Origin: Labyrinthula sp. Ha
Taxonomy: Eukaryota; Sar; Bigyra; Labyrinthulida; Labyrinthulaceae
Assembly: GCA_015227615.1 (NCBI GenBank)
Contig: JAALGZ010000015.1
Span: 645,001 to 709,000, forward strand
Direction of reading: 5' to 3'
Length of the DNA: 64,000 nt
Shown: in pieces, positions 1-12,159 of the stretch
Layout: every line of letters starts with the position of its first letter
Position numbering within the stretch: position 1 is the stretch's first letter
Made by a program: the position numbers and the translations under genes
The notes under the pieces: model-generated
The model's database searches: none
What the model saw: the letters and a program-made list of their open reading frames with translations, nothing else
What the model was told of the DNA's origin: nothing

Positions 1-1222
1 GAAAAAATTAAAGATTAAATCCGTTCGACATATCTGATTTTATACTCAAACCATTTTGCTCACTCTCGGACAAACGGATTGAATAAACTCGTTTCTTAAG
101 TATAATGCAAACTCATGCTAAATGCATAATTCCAACAACATTTACTGAAATTAAAAATAGTATAGTTTACACCAATAGCCGTTATTTATTTTAAAACCAT
201 CTATTAGCAAATGACCAAAGGTGATTATTTGATTTGATCAGGCAGTAAACTGTTAGATGTTCTTAAGCCGTTCCCTCAAAAATTTTAAATTATTGAGATA
301 CCCTCACATCAACAGACTACATTTTTAATAAACCAAGAGAAACTATTAGCTTTATTGAAATTTAAAATGTTGTTAGTTGAGCTCATGTTTTATATAGAAG
401 TTAATTTGTAACCAATATGTAGGAACTGAATAAAAAACCAAGTACTTATAATTAGTTTTTTGTTTGCAGTGTGTAGTATCTGAGAAGTTAAGAAACCTTG
501 AATGAATCCAACCTGCAATCTTCTATCTTCATATATCAACTTTACTTCTATTATCTCATTAATTGTGGCATTCTACTGATTTCCGTAGCTCTGTTTAATT
601 TAATGGCACATTAATTCTATTTCATTGGTGTTTATCACAAAGCCAAAGTGGACATTCTTAAATAATTTTCATTCTGGGATGTTTTCATATAAACTTTTCT
701 CCAAATATCGCAAATAGGAAAGTCCTATATAGCTGAGGTTATCATGCTGAGGTAAAAGTTTGTATCTTCCGGATACGCTTAACTATGAACATTTTACAGA
801 GTCACCGATTTTAGTTTAATGTGCCATGACGATTGAGGGAGCGGTCAAACATCTGGACAGTAAGAAATGGGTTTATAGTAACTGGTTCTTCATTACCTGA
901 TGACTGTTTCTCTCAAGGTTTCCAAGATGAGAAAGGTTTATCACTATACGCGTATTGATTCAACTAAACTAGATGTTTACTACCCCACCGACCGATAATA
1001 TTATTTCATTGTGTCTCGCCGCAGTGCCTAAGATCAAATTTTCTTGTGAAATTTTACTTGTATCAACTATGATACCAAAACGAGTTGAGGTCCCAGATTA
1101 TCATCAGACCCTCTCCGCATCATGTGCACCTTGACATTTACATAAATGATGGAATAAAACTTTTTTTTGATGCAGAATCTACAAAAAAATAAGTTGCTCA
1201 TTAAACTGGCTACAATATTGCG
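1..1222. other. gene-free A+T-rich stretch
   Basis: No open frame, repeat or RNA gene that I can support. One CCGTTA hexamer occurs near 178. The stretch ends at the stop codon of the desaturase gene on the minus strand, so its last part probably holds that gene's 3' untranslated region. Confidence 0.5.
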
Positions 1223-2389
1223 TTAGTCAACCTTCAATTTTGCAATTCTCATCATTCCCAACAAGTTTTCAGCCCCATTGGAGTGATTATACACCTCACC
1301 TCTAAATGCACCAGTCACATCCTTTCCAATATACGCCTTCAAAAGCTTCTCTCCTCCTGGATGCTCTGGAATAAACTTCTTTACATCATGCACAACTTTG
1401 TTAAAGATCACGTACCCTTTTTCTTTCGCAACAGCCTTAAACTCTTTCAAACTCATCTCTGGCAATTCTTTTCTACTAACTGGCCATTCAATTGTTTCTT
1501 TCTCTTTTTTTAAGCTCTTCAGCCTCATTTGATATTTTCCCTTTCGAATCTCGTTGTCATCAAACTTTCTTAGTTCAAATGTCAAACCTAATAGCGAAGC
1601 CCCATAAATAAACCATTTACTTGGATCATAATCAAAGAAACGAATTCCATTTCTATAATCCCTTGGAAATTCGTGATGGAAATTATGATACCCTTCTCCC
1701 CAAGTTAAAAAAGCTGTAAGTAGATTATCCCTAGGTGTAAGCCGGTCATCAAATGGTTGATCTCCCATGTAATGTGCAAGACTGTTGATAGAAAATGTCA
1801 TATTATGGAGCATCACGAGTCTAACAACACCAGCGTAAAAAAATCCACCCTGGAAATCTCCCCAGCCATAACCGCAGATCATCGTAGGTAGGACAAAGGA
1901 ACAAAAGAGTGCTGCGACTCCATAATATTTGTGCTGCAATTCAAGTATCCAGTCTTTCTTCAAGTCAGAGATATCAATTTTCACATAGTTCTCAGGATTT
2001 GGCTTGAATAGCATCCATCCAAGGTGAGACCAGAAAAGGCCTTTGTGGGCGGAATATGGATCCTTATCAGTATCAGTGTATCTGTGATGAACTCTATGCC
2101 CTCGACACCACCATTTGCAGCTCCCTTGGACAGCTGTCGTAGCACAGAACAGCAAAAACACCTGGAATCCTCTCTTAGCTTCATAGGATCTATGAGACCA
2201 ATATCGATGATATCCACAGGTGACGCCCATTCCACCAACGCACAGAAAGATAAAACTGAATATCGAAGTTTCTTTGCATAGCTCAGTCGTCTTGAAAGCA
2301 ACAATACTCAACGACCAAGTTGTCAAGAATAACGAGCAGTGAATGAGATCCAATGAGTTTAAGAAATTCCACGCTTTTTCCAGTTTCAT
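1223..2389 (-). CDS. acyl-CoA delta-9 desaturase with C-terminal cytochrome b5 domain
   Basis: A 388-residue intronless protein. It should insert the first double bond into stearoyl- or palmitoyl-CoA at the ER membrane, with electrons supplied by its own cytochrome b5 domain. All three di-iron histidine boxes are visible: HRYWSH (61-66), HRVHH (98-102) and HNFHH (235-239). Hydrophobic segments lie between them, for example 15-32, 43-60 and 155-172. The C-terminal b5 domain (about 310-385) has the HPGG haem motif with His343 and a second haem ligand at His369. This order, desaturase then b5, is that of fungal Ole1 and related algal enzymes; the animal enzymes lack the fused b5. The start is the first in-frame ATG. 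A group of GAGAC/GTCTC pentamers lies just upstream. Confidence 0.95.
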   Translation of the reverse strand: MKLEKAWNFLNSLDLIHCSLFLTTWSLSIVAFKTTELCKETSIFSFIFLCVGGMGVTCGYHRYWSHRSYEAKRGFQVFLLFCATTAVQGSCKWWCRGHRVHHRYTDTDKDPYSAHKGLFWSHLGWMLFKPNPENYVKIDISDLKKDWILELQHKYYGVAALFCSFVLPTMICGYGWGDFQGGFFYAGVVRLVMLHNMTFSINSLAHYMGDQPFDDRLTPRDNLLTAFLTWGEGYHNFHHEFPRDYRNGIRFFDYDPSKWFIYGASLLGLTFELRKFDDNEIRKGKYQMRLKSLKKEKETIEWPVSRKELPEMSLKEFKAVAKEKGYVIFNKVVHDVKKFIPEHPGGEKLLKAYIGKDVTGAFRGEVYNHSNGAENLLGMMRIAKLKVD

Positions 2390-2401
2390 TTTGAGTTGTT
2401 T

Positions 2402-2583
2402 GAGACCTGTTAAACGGATAACTTTCCTGCCACGATCTTTTCTCCCTGTCTATACTGGGTTACGTGTCGTCGACATAGGGTGAGACCTATAGTAAAATGG
2501 TGTCTCGGTACTATATTCTATATTAAATATAAGGGGAAAACAATCTTAATGAGACGAGACATATGTGAAGTCTATGTAGTCTC
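2402..2583. promoter_or_regulatory. cluster of GAGAC/GTCTC pentamers before the desaturase
   Basis: Six copies in about 180 bp: GAGAC at 2402, 2482, 2551 and 2556, and GTCTC at 2502 and 2579. At the local base composition about 0.2 would be expected. Three more lie at about 2867-3009. This could be a binding-site cluster for control of desaturase expression, but no known factor is assigned. Confidence 0.3.
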
Positions 2584-2589
2584 GATGAG

Positions 2590-5500
2590 TTAGAGGTAGT
2601 ACAGTAGGTGGCACAAATCCTACCCGGGAGTAACAAGCGTAAGATATAAACACTGTTATCACTCTAATGTTAGACAAATGGTATAGAATTACCCAAAATT
2701 GACTGATAATAGACTATATGACTCCAGGCTTTATGGAAGAGCTGGTAGGAAGCTAGCGATAAGGATTCCTGCAAAGATATCGCATTTCACCACTGGTATA
2801 CGAAAAGAACATTCCTTTCAAACTAAACCTTATTCATAAGGAAACACAACATTGTCTTGTTGAGGAGAGACTCCAGTCTCCAGAGCAGGCCAAATGAAGT
2901 AAACCTAAACAATAGATATGATTTCTTCTAAAAAACTAAGTAAATCCACCTCTATGTCATAAAGTCCCTTGTGTTTTTTTTTATTTTTAATCAGGAAAAT
3001 ACTAGAGACAACGTGAAAAAGTGAAATGGGGTCATATATTGCTCTAGGGAAATTGCAACGCTTTTCTCATATAACTTCAAGGTTCACTAACATCTCCTTA
3101 CTTTTTCTCATTGTAAATCCCAGAAGAATTGTTTGAACTCACATTTCTGGTAACATAGAAAGCTTGAAGCTATCAGCTGTCAAGTGAAGAGCAGAAAAGA
3201 CATATTCAAGCTGTATTTCGTTGCGTCGCATGACTGTTTCAATTTAACCTAATCGAAAAACAAGAACATAATAATAGGCCTACAGGAATAGTTAAAATTG
3301 GCCGAGCATTCCAGCTATTAGCTCATATGGAGAGGTTGATTAGTGAACTTCCAGCTAAGTATTCAATACTTCCCAAAACTACTTTAAATGATTTCTAGTA
3401 ATAATCAAACAAATATGTATATATCTTTCTTATGAAACTGCACTTCAGGTGTCCATAAATGCTTTTAGATTTGTAGTTTTAAATGTATTCAACTCAAGAT
3501 TATGGCTTCTAAAAGTATTAATTTGCATATAAGGAAAATTAGTTGGTCAATAAGGTGTGTATTAAATATTTGATTTGGTAAAAGTCTTTTTATTTTCGGT
3601 ATCTTTCTTACTTGAGGCAATCTCTACTGTTGTGTCAATATCCTCAATACTCATGTGCAGCTAAGTATAAACAGCTTGAGAATGAGGTTGAGTAAATGAA
3701 ATAGCATTGGGTTGTTAGGGAGAACTTTCCCTATAGATTTCATCATGGGCTGTTAATCCTTAAGTATAATAACAGTTCCAGAAAGTCAGAAATCTTAAGA
3801 TCCTTAAGTCATCGATAAAGCAAATAACAAAACTTATCAATATGAAACTGAAAAAGGATAAAAGATAAAAGAAAATGATATTCAGCGGCAAATAATGCAA
3901 CCCAAAACTCATTTCAACATTAGACTTGGTGAAAAAGTAGAAACTTGGGAGAGAAATCAATTTACTTGAAAAGATAGATTCCAGCGATAGCAGTACAGTA
4001 AGAACATACTAATCTCGTAATAAGTAACTAGGTAGCTCTGAAAATATCCATTAGAAGGGGTGAAACCTTAAATAAGGTTCATACATTTATTGCACGTAAC
4101 GACATAGAAAAATTTCTAGTTAAAAGGCCTATCTAATTCATAGCTGTAGTCCATCAAACTCCGTCATCTACGGGTAGGCATATAAATGGTTTGATTCATT
4201 GGTGGTGGTTGATAATGTTTGAAGCACTGAAGTAGATGAAGCACTTGTTTTTCTCAGCTAAAATAAGAACACATTACAGGTCCTACTCAAAATACAATAT
4301 TAGGAAGAAAACTTATATTCTGTTGTATATGGAAGAACAAAAACTTGTTAATAATACAAACCTTATCACTTTTCATAGCACAGTTATACAAATAAGGTCA
4401 ATCGAAATAAGAACTTGGTAGTAACTAAGTCTTAAACCACCATGTTGTACATAAGAGTTGGGTCTGTTAATGTTTTGTTTAAACTTGGTATTTTGCATTA
4501 TTTCCTTATTTATTGTTCTATTCACTCTTCTACAAGAAGCTCGTATTATTTTCACTGGCCAAGTTTTAGGAGTTTAGTTAAAACTTCCTCTTTGATGGCA
4601 CAGCTACTAGTCAATAAACAGACATCTTAACTTAGAGAAATAAAGCCTTAAATACACTATAGAAATCAAACTTTAAGACTGAGTATATGGTCCTTGTGTG
4701 GCCCTGTTGCTAAATTAACTAATCTTGAATCAATAGAACACATGTTTCTAATTTTCAAGATGGTCAAGGGTTGAACATTAGCTAGTTTTTTTCACTCTGC
4801 TAAACATCTCTAAGTCAACGCCTTACTGAGCTTAGCATACATGGATGTTGATTGTGGCATATAGCATCACTGTTGCGGACTCTTTGTTCAGAGTTTTGTA
4901 GATATCTGAGTTAGTTTTAAAGCTTCAAAATCCCTGGCCCAGGGATCGGGAGGTAAAAAAGTAGGCTACAGAATGAAGAGGTCATATTATTCTGGTTGGG
5001 CTGAAAAATGGTGTAGTTAGATTTTTATATAGATAAAAAGCTTTATCGTTCTAAAGTCACCCATTAGTGCAATAGCGATTTATATTTTAAGTATGAAGAA
5101 TCACATCCTTAAGAGCTTCAACTGATAAAATTATCTCTTCGAGATTTGATGTCAGTTTTGAAAGCGTTCCATAACAAAATCCACTAATACTTAGATTTAT
5201 TATCTGGAATTAAGAAATGGGAGTGTAAAGATTCCTGTATAGGAAATAACACCACCAAGTAAACCACTGAAAGATCACTAGGTGTCTACATCGCATTAGG
5301 TGAAATTTTGGTCTATAAAATAGCAGATCTTAAATTATCTCTTAAAGGAGATCAAACCAACACTTATAGAGCTAAGAATTGGGACTTATTAGCTAAAGGT
5401 TTTTTGTATTCTATTCTTTTTCATTGGAAAATCATAAAAGCTCCAGATTATACACTTCTCTGTATAAAACAACCACTATACCTCAAATTTACACTTTATC

Positions 5501-6479
5501 AAGAAAAGATAAACCGAAGTAAACACCTATAAATTGCAATTCTCAGTAAATAGTTTTTCGAGGAATGATTTGATTATTTCACCTTTGATTCAGCTGTTTT
5601 ATTAATACCAGACTTAGTTATTTTCTATTAATGTCTCGGCATAAGAAAGCATATGGAAAACTCTAAGTTTGAGCAATTTTATAGCAAAGCTTAGAAAATA
5701 CTAGAGAGAAACTTGGTACGAGCAAGTTTGAATGCCCTAAGGTAAACTATTCTTCTAAAACAATTTTCAGTGAACCAGTTTTAATAAAGCAAAACCAAGA
5801 AAAATACTATTGTTCTCCGCCTAAAATAAAATGCAAGAAACAAAAGCTGCATTCATTTTTGATTTTTTGATTTTTACCTATTTGCTTATCACGATCGCCT
5901 CCTGGAGAAACTGGGTGCATTCAAGGTTGAAATTGGTCGTTGACATTAGTACAAAGATATTATTCTGTTCATATAGCAAAGTTGTGACGTTCTAAGATAC
6001 TTTATAAGACCTTACTGCCTCTTCCAAATAATAAAGATTTTCAAATTTTGATATCCAGTGTGGAATCTAACTTATTATTACGACATCTATAGCTGTTATA
6101 AAATAATTGGTGAGATACCAAGAGAACACGTAGCCAAAACAGAAAAAAGCTTGAGAAAATTGAACCAAAACATGATGTAAAGAATGTCATGCTTAGTCTA
6201 TTAATGGAAACTGTTACGCCAAGAAAATATAATGAAACTACATTAGCCAGTTCCTAACACAGCACAAATCAACATACGCTTCAAATGATTATGGGCTCTG
6301 TTTCAAAACGAATTTAGCGTAAAACAAGGCAAATAATAGTCTTCCAAAGATATTATCCATGTAATCCACAAAATGATTGTAAAAAAACTAAAGAGTTGTA
6401 AACTCTTTGTAGCATATCAACACTGTGTCCCTTCGAAATTAGTTTTATCTTCAATCTTATGAATTCAGAATATCGATTA
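2590..6479. other. gene-free stretch
   Basis: About 3.9 kb of A+T-rich DNA with only short scattered open frames (60-75 codons) and no recognisable protein, RNA or repeat. Nothing supports a gene here. Confidence 0.5.
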
Positions 6480-7411
6480 GACTTTATTTGCAAACATAAC
6501 ATTGATCACAAGGTAAATATACTGGCAGGAATAAAGAGTTATCTACAAATCCTAGGGAATCTCGACTTTTTTCTAATCTAGGTGTAGCTGATATGGGCAT
6601 AATGGTACCAGATGTAGCTATATACAAGAACTTCTCTACATTAGTGATACTTAACATTTTAATTTTTTGTGAATTATAGCAGGCGATGATGGTGCTAGGA
6701 AAGCAAGAGGATACAAAATCTGATGCGTTTGTGTGTTTTATTAACGAATTAATACAACGGAAAAGAAATATGCAGTTGTTCTGAGAGAGCTTCACAACTA
6801 ATATGGGAATTATTAAATGGAACTCACTTCAGGAGCATCCATAATATAAGATGATACAAATATATGAAGTTTTTTTTAATTTAATACAACCCACGGCTTA
6901 ATAAGATATCGTCTTTAGCTTGTGATCTTCATGGGTGTCAATTGTTTCCTTCACATGATCAACTTTAGCTGCACGCCAATGAAAATATAAAAGGTACGTG
7001 ATTTTGTAACTGGTCCTAAGACACTTGGACTAATGAAAACTCATATAACCACGTCAGATAATAGTACTACACTTGCAAAAAACTATAGCACAATATAAAG
7101 CAGATGACTTAAGACATATAAAAAATATTCTTTAGTCTTAGTTCTCTGCAGGTTAAGGTATGGCAGCTAATCAACTTACAGGATATAGAGAGAAATTGGG
7201 AGGCGCCATTACCTCTGACTTTGATATCACGGTTGAATTTAGTAAGTTTCTTGAGGATTTCCTAAGAAATATTATGGATAGCAGCAACGATACTATTTAA
7301 ATAATATAAAATATATATGTGATATTTTTTTGGCTATACATTTGGGTCACCTTAGCATTTAATATGGAGCAAAGAAGCGGGTTGAATCCATTCATATCCC
7401 CCCAAAAAAAC
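6480..7411 (+). pseudogene. decayed coding unit, copy A, diverged part
   Basis: Broken coding sequence of unrecognised family, read on the plus strand. Pieces of it match, at protein level and only loosely at DNA level, pieces on the minus strand at about 40650-41430 (copy B). Shared landmarks are a SFTT...QEHP motif near 6790 (A) and 41250 (B), and GYR-KLG followed by FLED near 7190 (A) and 40860 (B). Several breaks are present in both copies. It continues into the nearly identical block at 7412. It could be an old duplicated host gene or a mobile-element gene; I cannot tell which. Confidence 0.5.
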
Positions 7412-8953
7412 TGCATTTCGTGAGAGAGAGTAAAATCTTGGACATTTGATCACCCTATAGCCCGCCATCAACTAAATGTTCGCAGATACGTTCAAATCTC
7501 TTTAGAGAAATAAAATCATAATCAAAAGTAACATCAGCATATGGCAAAAGGTTGAAGTTCCTATATCCATTGAGCTGAGGCTGAACGAAGGATGAGAGGC
7601 TACCAGGAGGTAGGTCATGATAACTTTGAAGTTTTTAGGAATATTGCAGCAGCAGAGAAACAGATCTGATTTATATGGCAAAACTGTGGGACAAGCATAT
7701 TCTGTAAAAATTTGCTCTACTTGAACTGATCATAATATTTCATATCTCGATTTTACACAATCATCTGATATAGATCGGGTAAAGTTTATGAAAAAAGAAA
7801 CTCCATTAGCAGATTATAATTTCTACGGCACCGTTTGTAGAATAATAAGTTTAGATAGCTAGAAGAATTAGATAGTGATATAGAGGAACAACTTAAGTTC
7901 AAGGAAAAAGCAGCTTTGAATAAATTTAATACTAGGTTACAAAGACCTGCCTAAAGTGCTCAATACTGATGATTCACATAAACAAACTCTATAATGAAGC
8001 CAAAAAATTAGAAGAGGCGAAAGAAAATGTATTTTCTCATATGTAAGATCAGAATCGCGCTGAGTAATAATCTCGATGAGTACTTTGGAGAAGTAAAATC
8101 CATGAGCACCTAGTGTGGACTAAGTCAATACTTTCCAAGGAAAACAAATTAGACAGAGAGGGGAGAGATAATTGCCCTTTCAAGAGCCTGGATTTTTAAA
8201 AAGTTACATATTTGGCCGATCTTTGCAGTAACGAAAATTTGAAACTTGAATTCACCTCTCTATATTTTTTTGAGATCTTACAGTGAAATTCAAATCTAAA
8301 TTTATAGAATTTCTCCATTTTACTTTTGCAAATATAAACCCTTGAACATATATTTCGCTGCATAAGTGTGGAACCAACCCACAAAACAAACTTTGTATTC
8401 AGAGCTTAGAAACTCTAACCATCACTTTCTGTATGCGCATGACCGAAGTTTTTATGTTGATGCAAAACAGTAAGAAACCTATCTGACTTTCCTGTAGTCT
8501 CATTGAATGAGAAGCTACGTATCTTGGGATATCAATATAGTTAGAACTTACTTTAGGACGTTTCTCATTCTGGCTTTTACCTAACTGTATGGGAATAAAT
8601 AGCAAATACTTATTTGTGGTCAGCTACATATATGTTGCTCACTCATGGAAACACCAAGCAATAAAGAAATAATAGAAAGTATTTTCATATTCTTCTAATT
8701 TCCACTTATAAAACACTTTGTATAGTAACTTTTTAAATATTCATCTATCATTTTCAGTGTTACAATTCTATGCTCAGCTTACCTGATTAAGTACAAAAAC
8801 TGACTTCAGATACTTAGTGAGCCCGAATGAAGAAAACTCAAGAAAAGTTACCTTCTGAATGAAAAAAATAGCATAATAGTTTTTCGTAGTGTGCATATCG
8901 CCCGAATTTGCTGGTTTCAGGGAGGAGCTCTTAATCAACATAGACATGTTAAT
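7412..8953 (+). repeat. inverted long repeat, copy A (pair at 39108-40649)
   Basis: This 1.54-kb block recurs in opposite orientation at 39108-40649. By eye the two differ at a few percent of positions. For example, two antisense open frames of 62 and 68-70 codons differ between copies by only 2 and about 3 residues. The block begins at a TGCATTTCGTGAGAGAGAG segment and fades out near 8953. I see no terminal inverted repeats or target-site duplication. Its first 700 bp hold the continuation of the decayed coding unit that starts upstream. Confidence 0.9.
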
Positions 8954-9593
8954 CTCATGAGAGTATGGAGTAATTTTTGGAAAACGATTTACATTCTCAA
9001 TATATGGAAAGGCCTATCTTCTGGTTCTAGTTTATAAAACCATATATCCCTGTTCTTATCCTGGTATTGTTCAGCAAGTATTTATACCAATCTTGCTCCA
9101 GTTTTACCTTAGTTCAGGTAGATGCAAAAGGATTAGTGCAAGAAGCAGCGTTTTCTGAAAAGAGAAAGCAGAATACCTTCTTGAAGTGTGCGTCAAACGA
9201 TATTGTGCTGAGTTAAAGTTGATACTATTCATCAGCTTCGATAAATCCTTCATGCGACCATTGCATCTTGGGTCATTTATAACGTGCTTACACATTCAAA
9301 ATAAGTTTAAATAGTCATAATGTTTGAACTGTATCTATTGTTGCTTCTGTTGCTTTGAAGGTATATCTTCTTCTTGTTGAGAGATCTGCTTGAACTCCTA
9401 CCATATTTTTTTTTACGTGGTTTGCTTTATATTAGTTTCATTATTTTTTATATTGATCTTTGTTAATTGAATTTTGGGAATTTGAATTATCAAATCTGAA
9501 ATTGAATTTTTGACTTCTAAGTTATAAAAAAGCTATTTGTCCAATCTATGCGCTGTACCAAAATTTCAACTACAGCTCTGGGATCTCGAAATG
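8954..9593. other. gene-free stretch before WDR70
   Basis: No supported gene. It ends at the WDR70 promoter region. Confidence 0.4.
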
Positions 9594-9601
9594 GCATTAC
9601 T
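9594..9601 (+). promoter_or_regulatory. candidate initiator GCATTACT of WDR70
   Basis: GCATTACT lies 21 nt before the ATG at 9615. The same octamer family (RCATTACY) precedes seven other genes here. It favours 9615 as the true start rather than the in-frame ATG at 9591, which touches the motif. Confidence 0.4.
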
Positions 9602-9614
9602 GTACAATTACACC

Positions 9615-11447
9615 ATGACAAGAAACAAGAAAGATAATGTTGGAAATTTTCTATCCCTAAGCAACGTCATTTCTGTTTGTGGGCACTTAAAATCTGTGAG
9701 TGCTTGTGCTATAAGTACTAAAGGAGATCGTTTGGTAAGCTCAAGCTATGATCATACAGTTAAACTGTACGACTTCAACGGAATGGCTTCACGAAACCAA
9801 GCAGTAGATTTAAAAGAAACACCAGAACATTCTTCCCTTAAGAACGAATTTACAAACTTTAACAACTCTCAATTTAAAACTTTTCCTGCGACTGAAACAG
9901 CCGTGGTTAATTTTATAGATTTTTCCCTGTCTGGAGGTCAAATCCTACTTATCCCAGAAGATCCAAGAGCACATGTTTTTACTCGAGATGGAGTGCTTAT
10001 TGTTTCCACTTGGTAAACTTTTTTTATGTTTTACTCTAAGTCGCGGGGATGGATATCTTCATCAAATGAACAAAACAGAAGGACACGTTACTGCTCTAAC
10101 AGGGGGATTGTTCAGCAAAACTAAGGAAACTTCAGGTTGCTTTTTGTTTCTATTTAAAATTTAGATATGTTTTATACAGCTGGGAAAGATGGAACAATAA
10201 GAGAATGGAGTATAAATAATGGTGAAAGAACTTTATTGGATCAAGAGCTCATTTGTCAACGAGTTTTTCAACCAAAAAACCAAAAAGGAGGAAGAACAGC
10301 GATTACTAGTTTCACCCTCTGTAATTATTCTTCCACCGATCCTTATCTGATAAAACTAGTTGCTGGATGCGAGAATGGAACTCTACAGATCTGGGAGATT
10401 CATAACAAAGGAACTTTTCTTCGAATACACGGAACAAAAAAATCAGATTATAAGCTTGAAGTTCCTCAAGGAGAGGTTCCTAGAAGTCTTGCCTTCAATA
10501 AAAAATCTTCAGTGTTGGCTTGTAGAACAGAAAAGAACATTTTTGTGTATCAAGTATCTGATCTTCAGAATCCAGTTCTTGCACGTAAGCTCATGGGATT
10601 TGAAAATATTTCACCACAAAGTAACCTTGAATTTTCCCCTTGTCAAAGGTACATTTTAGCTTGTTTCAACCAGCGGTATAAAAAGAAGAATGTCTCTTAT
10701 GGAAGTATATTAATACTGGATCTCCAACAAAAGTCCTTTCATAAAATAAAAGTTGTAAAAAATGTCAACATAAACTCTGCCAGATGGTTTCCAAATTCTA
10801 ATTGTCCACAGATTTATCTCTGTTGCGATGATAATATCCTTCGTGTGTTGTTTAGCGATGATCCAGATCTAGACTCGACAGAGAAGCATAGAGGCATCCT
10901 GACAGCATTAAGTAGATCAATCACTTTCAAAGCACAAAAACGGCAAGCAGAAAACCAAGATTATTACACCAACGCAACACTTAAGCTTACAGAGGATGAC
11001 ATCTATGTTCCAGATGCTCAACCAATGTTCGCCACAAGACCAGAAGCCAAGTTGTATTCCAGTAAACGAAAAAAATTAGATGCAGAAGAAAGAGATCGAC
11101 AAGCACTCAAAGAACATCTAGATAAAGGAGGTTCAATCACGGCAAACATACAACCTAAAATAAACCTAAATCTACCCAAGAAGCCTAGAAAAACGGAAAT
11201 CGAATCGCACAATCCAGAAAAAGTAGTAGTTGATGAAGCCTCCAAAGTTAAAGGACGAACAGTAGAAAATGGCTTTAAACCAGAAACGGAGATTGATCAC
11301 GTATATGAGAAGTTCAAACCAATAGATAACCTTCACAAACAAGATCCAAGGCAAGAACTCGTCAAGTTCAAATCCAACAAAGAACAAGATAAAGTTCTTG
11401 CAACAAAAACGCTTGAACAGGATGAAGAAGAAGGTCATGTATCTTAG
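9615..11447 (+). CDS. WDR70: WD40-repeat protein WDR70
   Basis: Three exons (9615-10012, 10041-10135, 10165-11447) give 591 residues. Both introns are tiny, 28 and 29 nt, and removing them restores a continuous WD40 propeller. The family signature is plain: a GH-KSVSA segment, a YDHTVKLYDFNGM blade end and the DMFYTAGKDGTIREW blade. Further blades follow, then the conserved post-propeller stretch (KRQAE...DYYTNATLKL...PMFATRPEAK), and a charged Lys/Glu-rich tail. WDR70 proteins are nuclear. In yeast and animals they work with the CUL4-DDB1 ligase in histone H2B ubiquitination at DNA breaks; that role is inferred here from the family. The N-terminus is shorter than in animals. The gene is convergent with Derlin, 4 bp between stop codons. 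Confidence 0.9.
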
Positions 11448-11451
11448 AAGC

Positions 11452-12138
11452 TCAAGTTTCCATTACAATTTCTTCTACTTCTGGTTCGCGCCTTCTTCCC
11501 TGAACCAAGTCTTTAAGAATTTTTGGTGCTCTTAAGTAATTTCTCTTCTTCCATCGTCTTAGATCAGCTACTTGCGGAAATATATCATCCATATAGAAAT
11601 AAAAGTGTCCTATAAGGATACCAATGAAGTTTAATCCCAAGGGTTGTCCAAAAAGAAGACTCATCCCACAAAGTACAAATGCTACATAAGGGGCTTTGAA
11701 TGTCAATAGTCCAAGTAAACTCAACGTCATGTGCGGATTTTTTCTTCCCCAGATATAGATTACCATAAATGTTAGAGATCGAGACAGGAAATTTTCTTTC
11801 AGAAAAGGAGCAATCAGCAGAGTGGAAAAAGCTCCGTAGAGAATTAACCAGAGAAAATCTAGAGTTCTGTTACTAAAGCTCGACTCTTCTAGTGAGCGAA
11901 GGTATCGGATGGTGAAATACATAGAAAAGGCGAAGTCCAGGCTGAAATCTCCAAAGTAAACGAATGGGGTTACGAGTCTATAAATTTGACCTTGGAGAAT
12001 TTTGTTGAGATTGAAGTATAAATGGAACGCTGAAATCATATCCATGGTTGTTAGGGAAGAAGTAATAAAACAGAATGTTACATAAGTTCTTGTAACTAGA
12101 GGAAGTCCTCGATACCAGTCTAACGGAGTATTCTGCAT
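11452..12138 (-). CDS. Derlin (ER-associated degradation, rhomboid pseudoprotease)
   Basis: 228 residues from the ATG at 12138; the frame is open a little further upstream but without another ATG. The N-terminus (PLDWYRGLPLVTRTY) matches the Derlin start, and the chain then has about six hydrophobic segments. The rhomboid-like GxxxG helix (GILIGHFYFYMDDIFP) lies near residue 175, and a basic cytosolic tail follows. Derlins lack the rhomboid catalytic Ser-His pair and help move misfolded proteins out of the ER for degradation with Cdc48/p97. I see no clear SHP box in the acidic C-terminal tail. Its stop codon lies 4 bp from that of WDR70, so the two mature transcripts must overlap or end very abruptly. 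Confidence 0.93.
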   Translation of the reverse strand: MQNTPLDWYRGLPLVTRTYVTFCFITSSLTTMDMISAFHLYFNLNKILQGQIYRLVTPFVYFGDFSLDFAFSMYFTIRYLRSLEESSFSNRTLDFLWLILYGAFSTLLIAPFLKENFLSRSLTFMVIYIWGRKNPHMTLSLLGLLTFKAPYVAFVLCGMSLLFGQPLGLNFIGILIGHFYFYMDDIFPQVADLRRWKKRNYLRAPKILKDLVQGRRREPEVEEIVMET

Positions 12139-12159
12139 TTTGTGTGTTTCCTTTGCCAA

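Noticed and set aside
6484-6795. 103-codon minus-strand frame
   Set aside because: It is antisense to the region whose plus strand shares protein-level similarity with copy B, so it is likely a shadow.
8196-8605. Two minus-strand open frames (62 and 68 codons) conserved at 39449-39864
   Set aside because: The conservation follows from the near-identity of the repeated block; the frames run antisense to the decayed coding unit and match nothing known.
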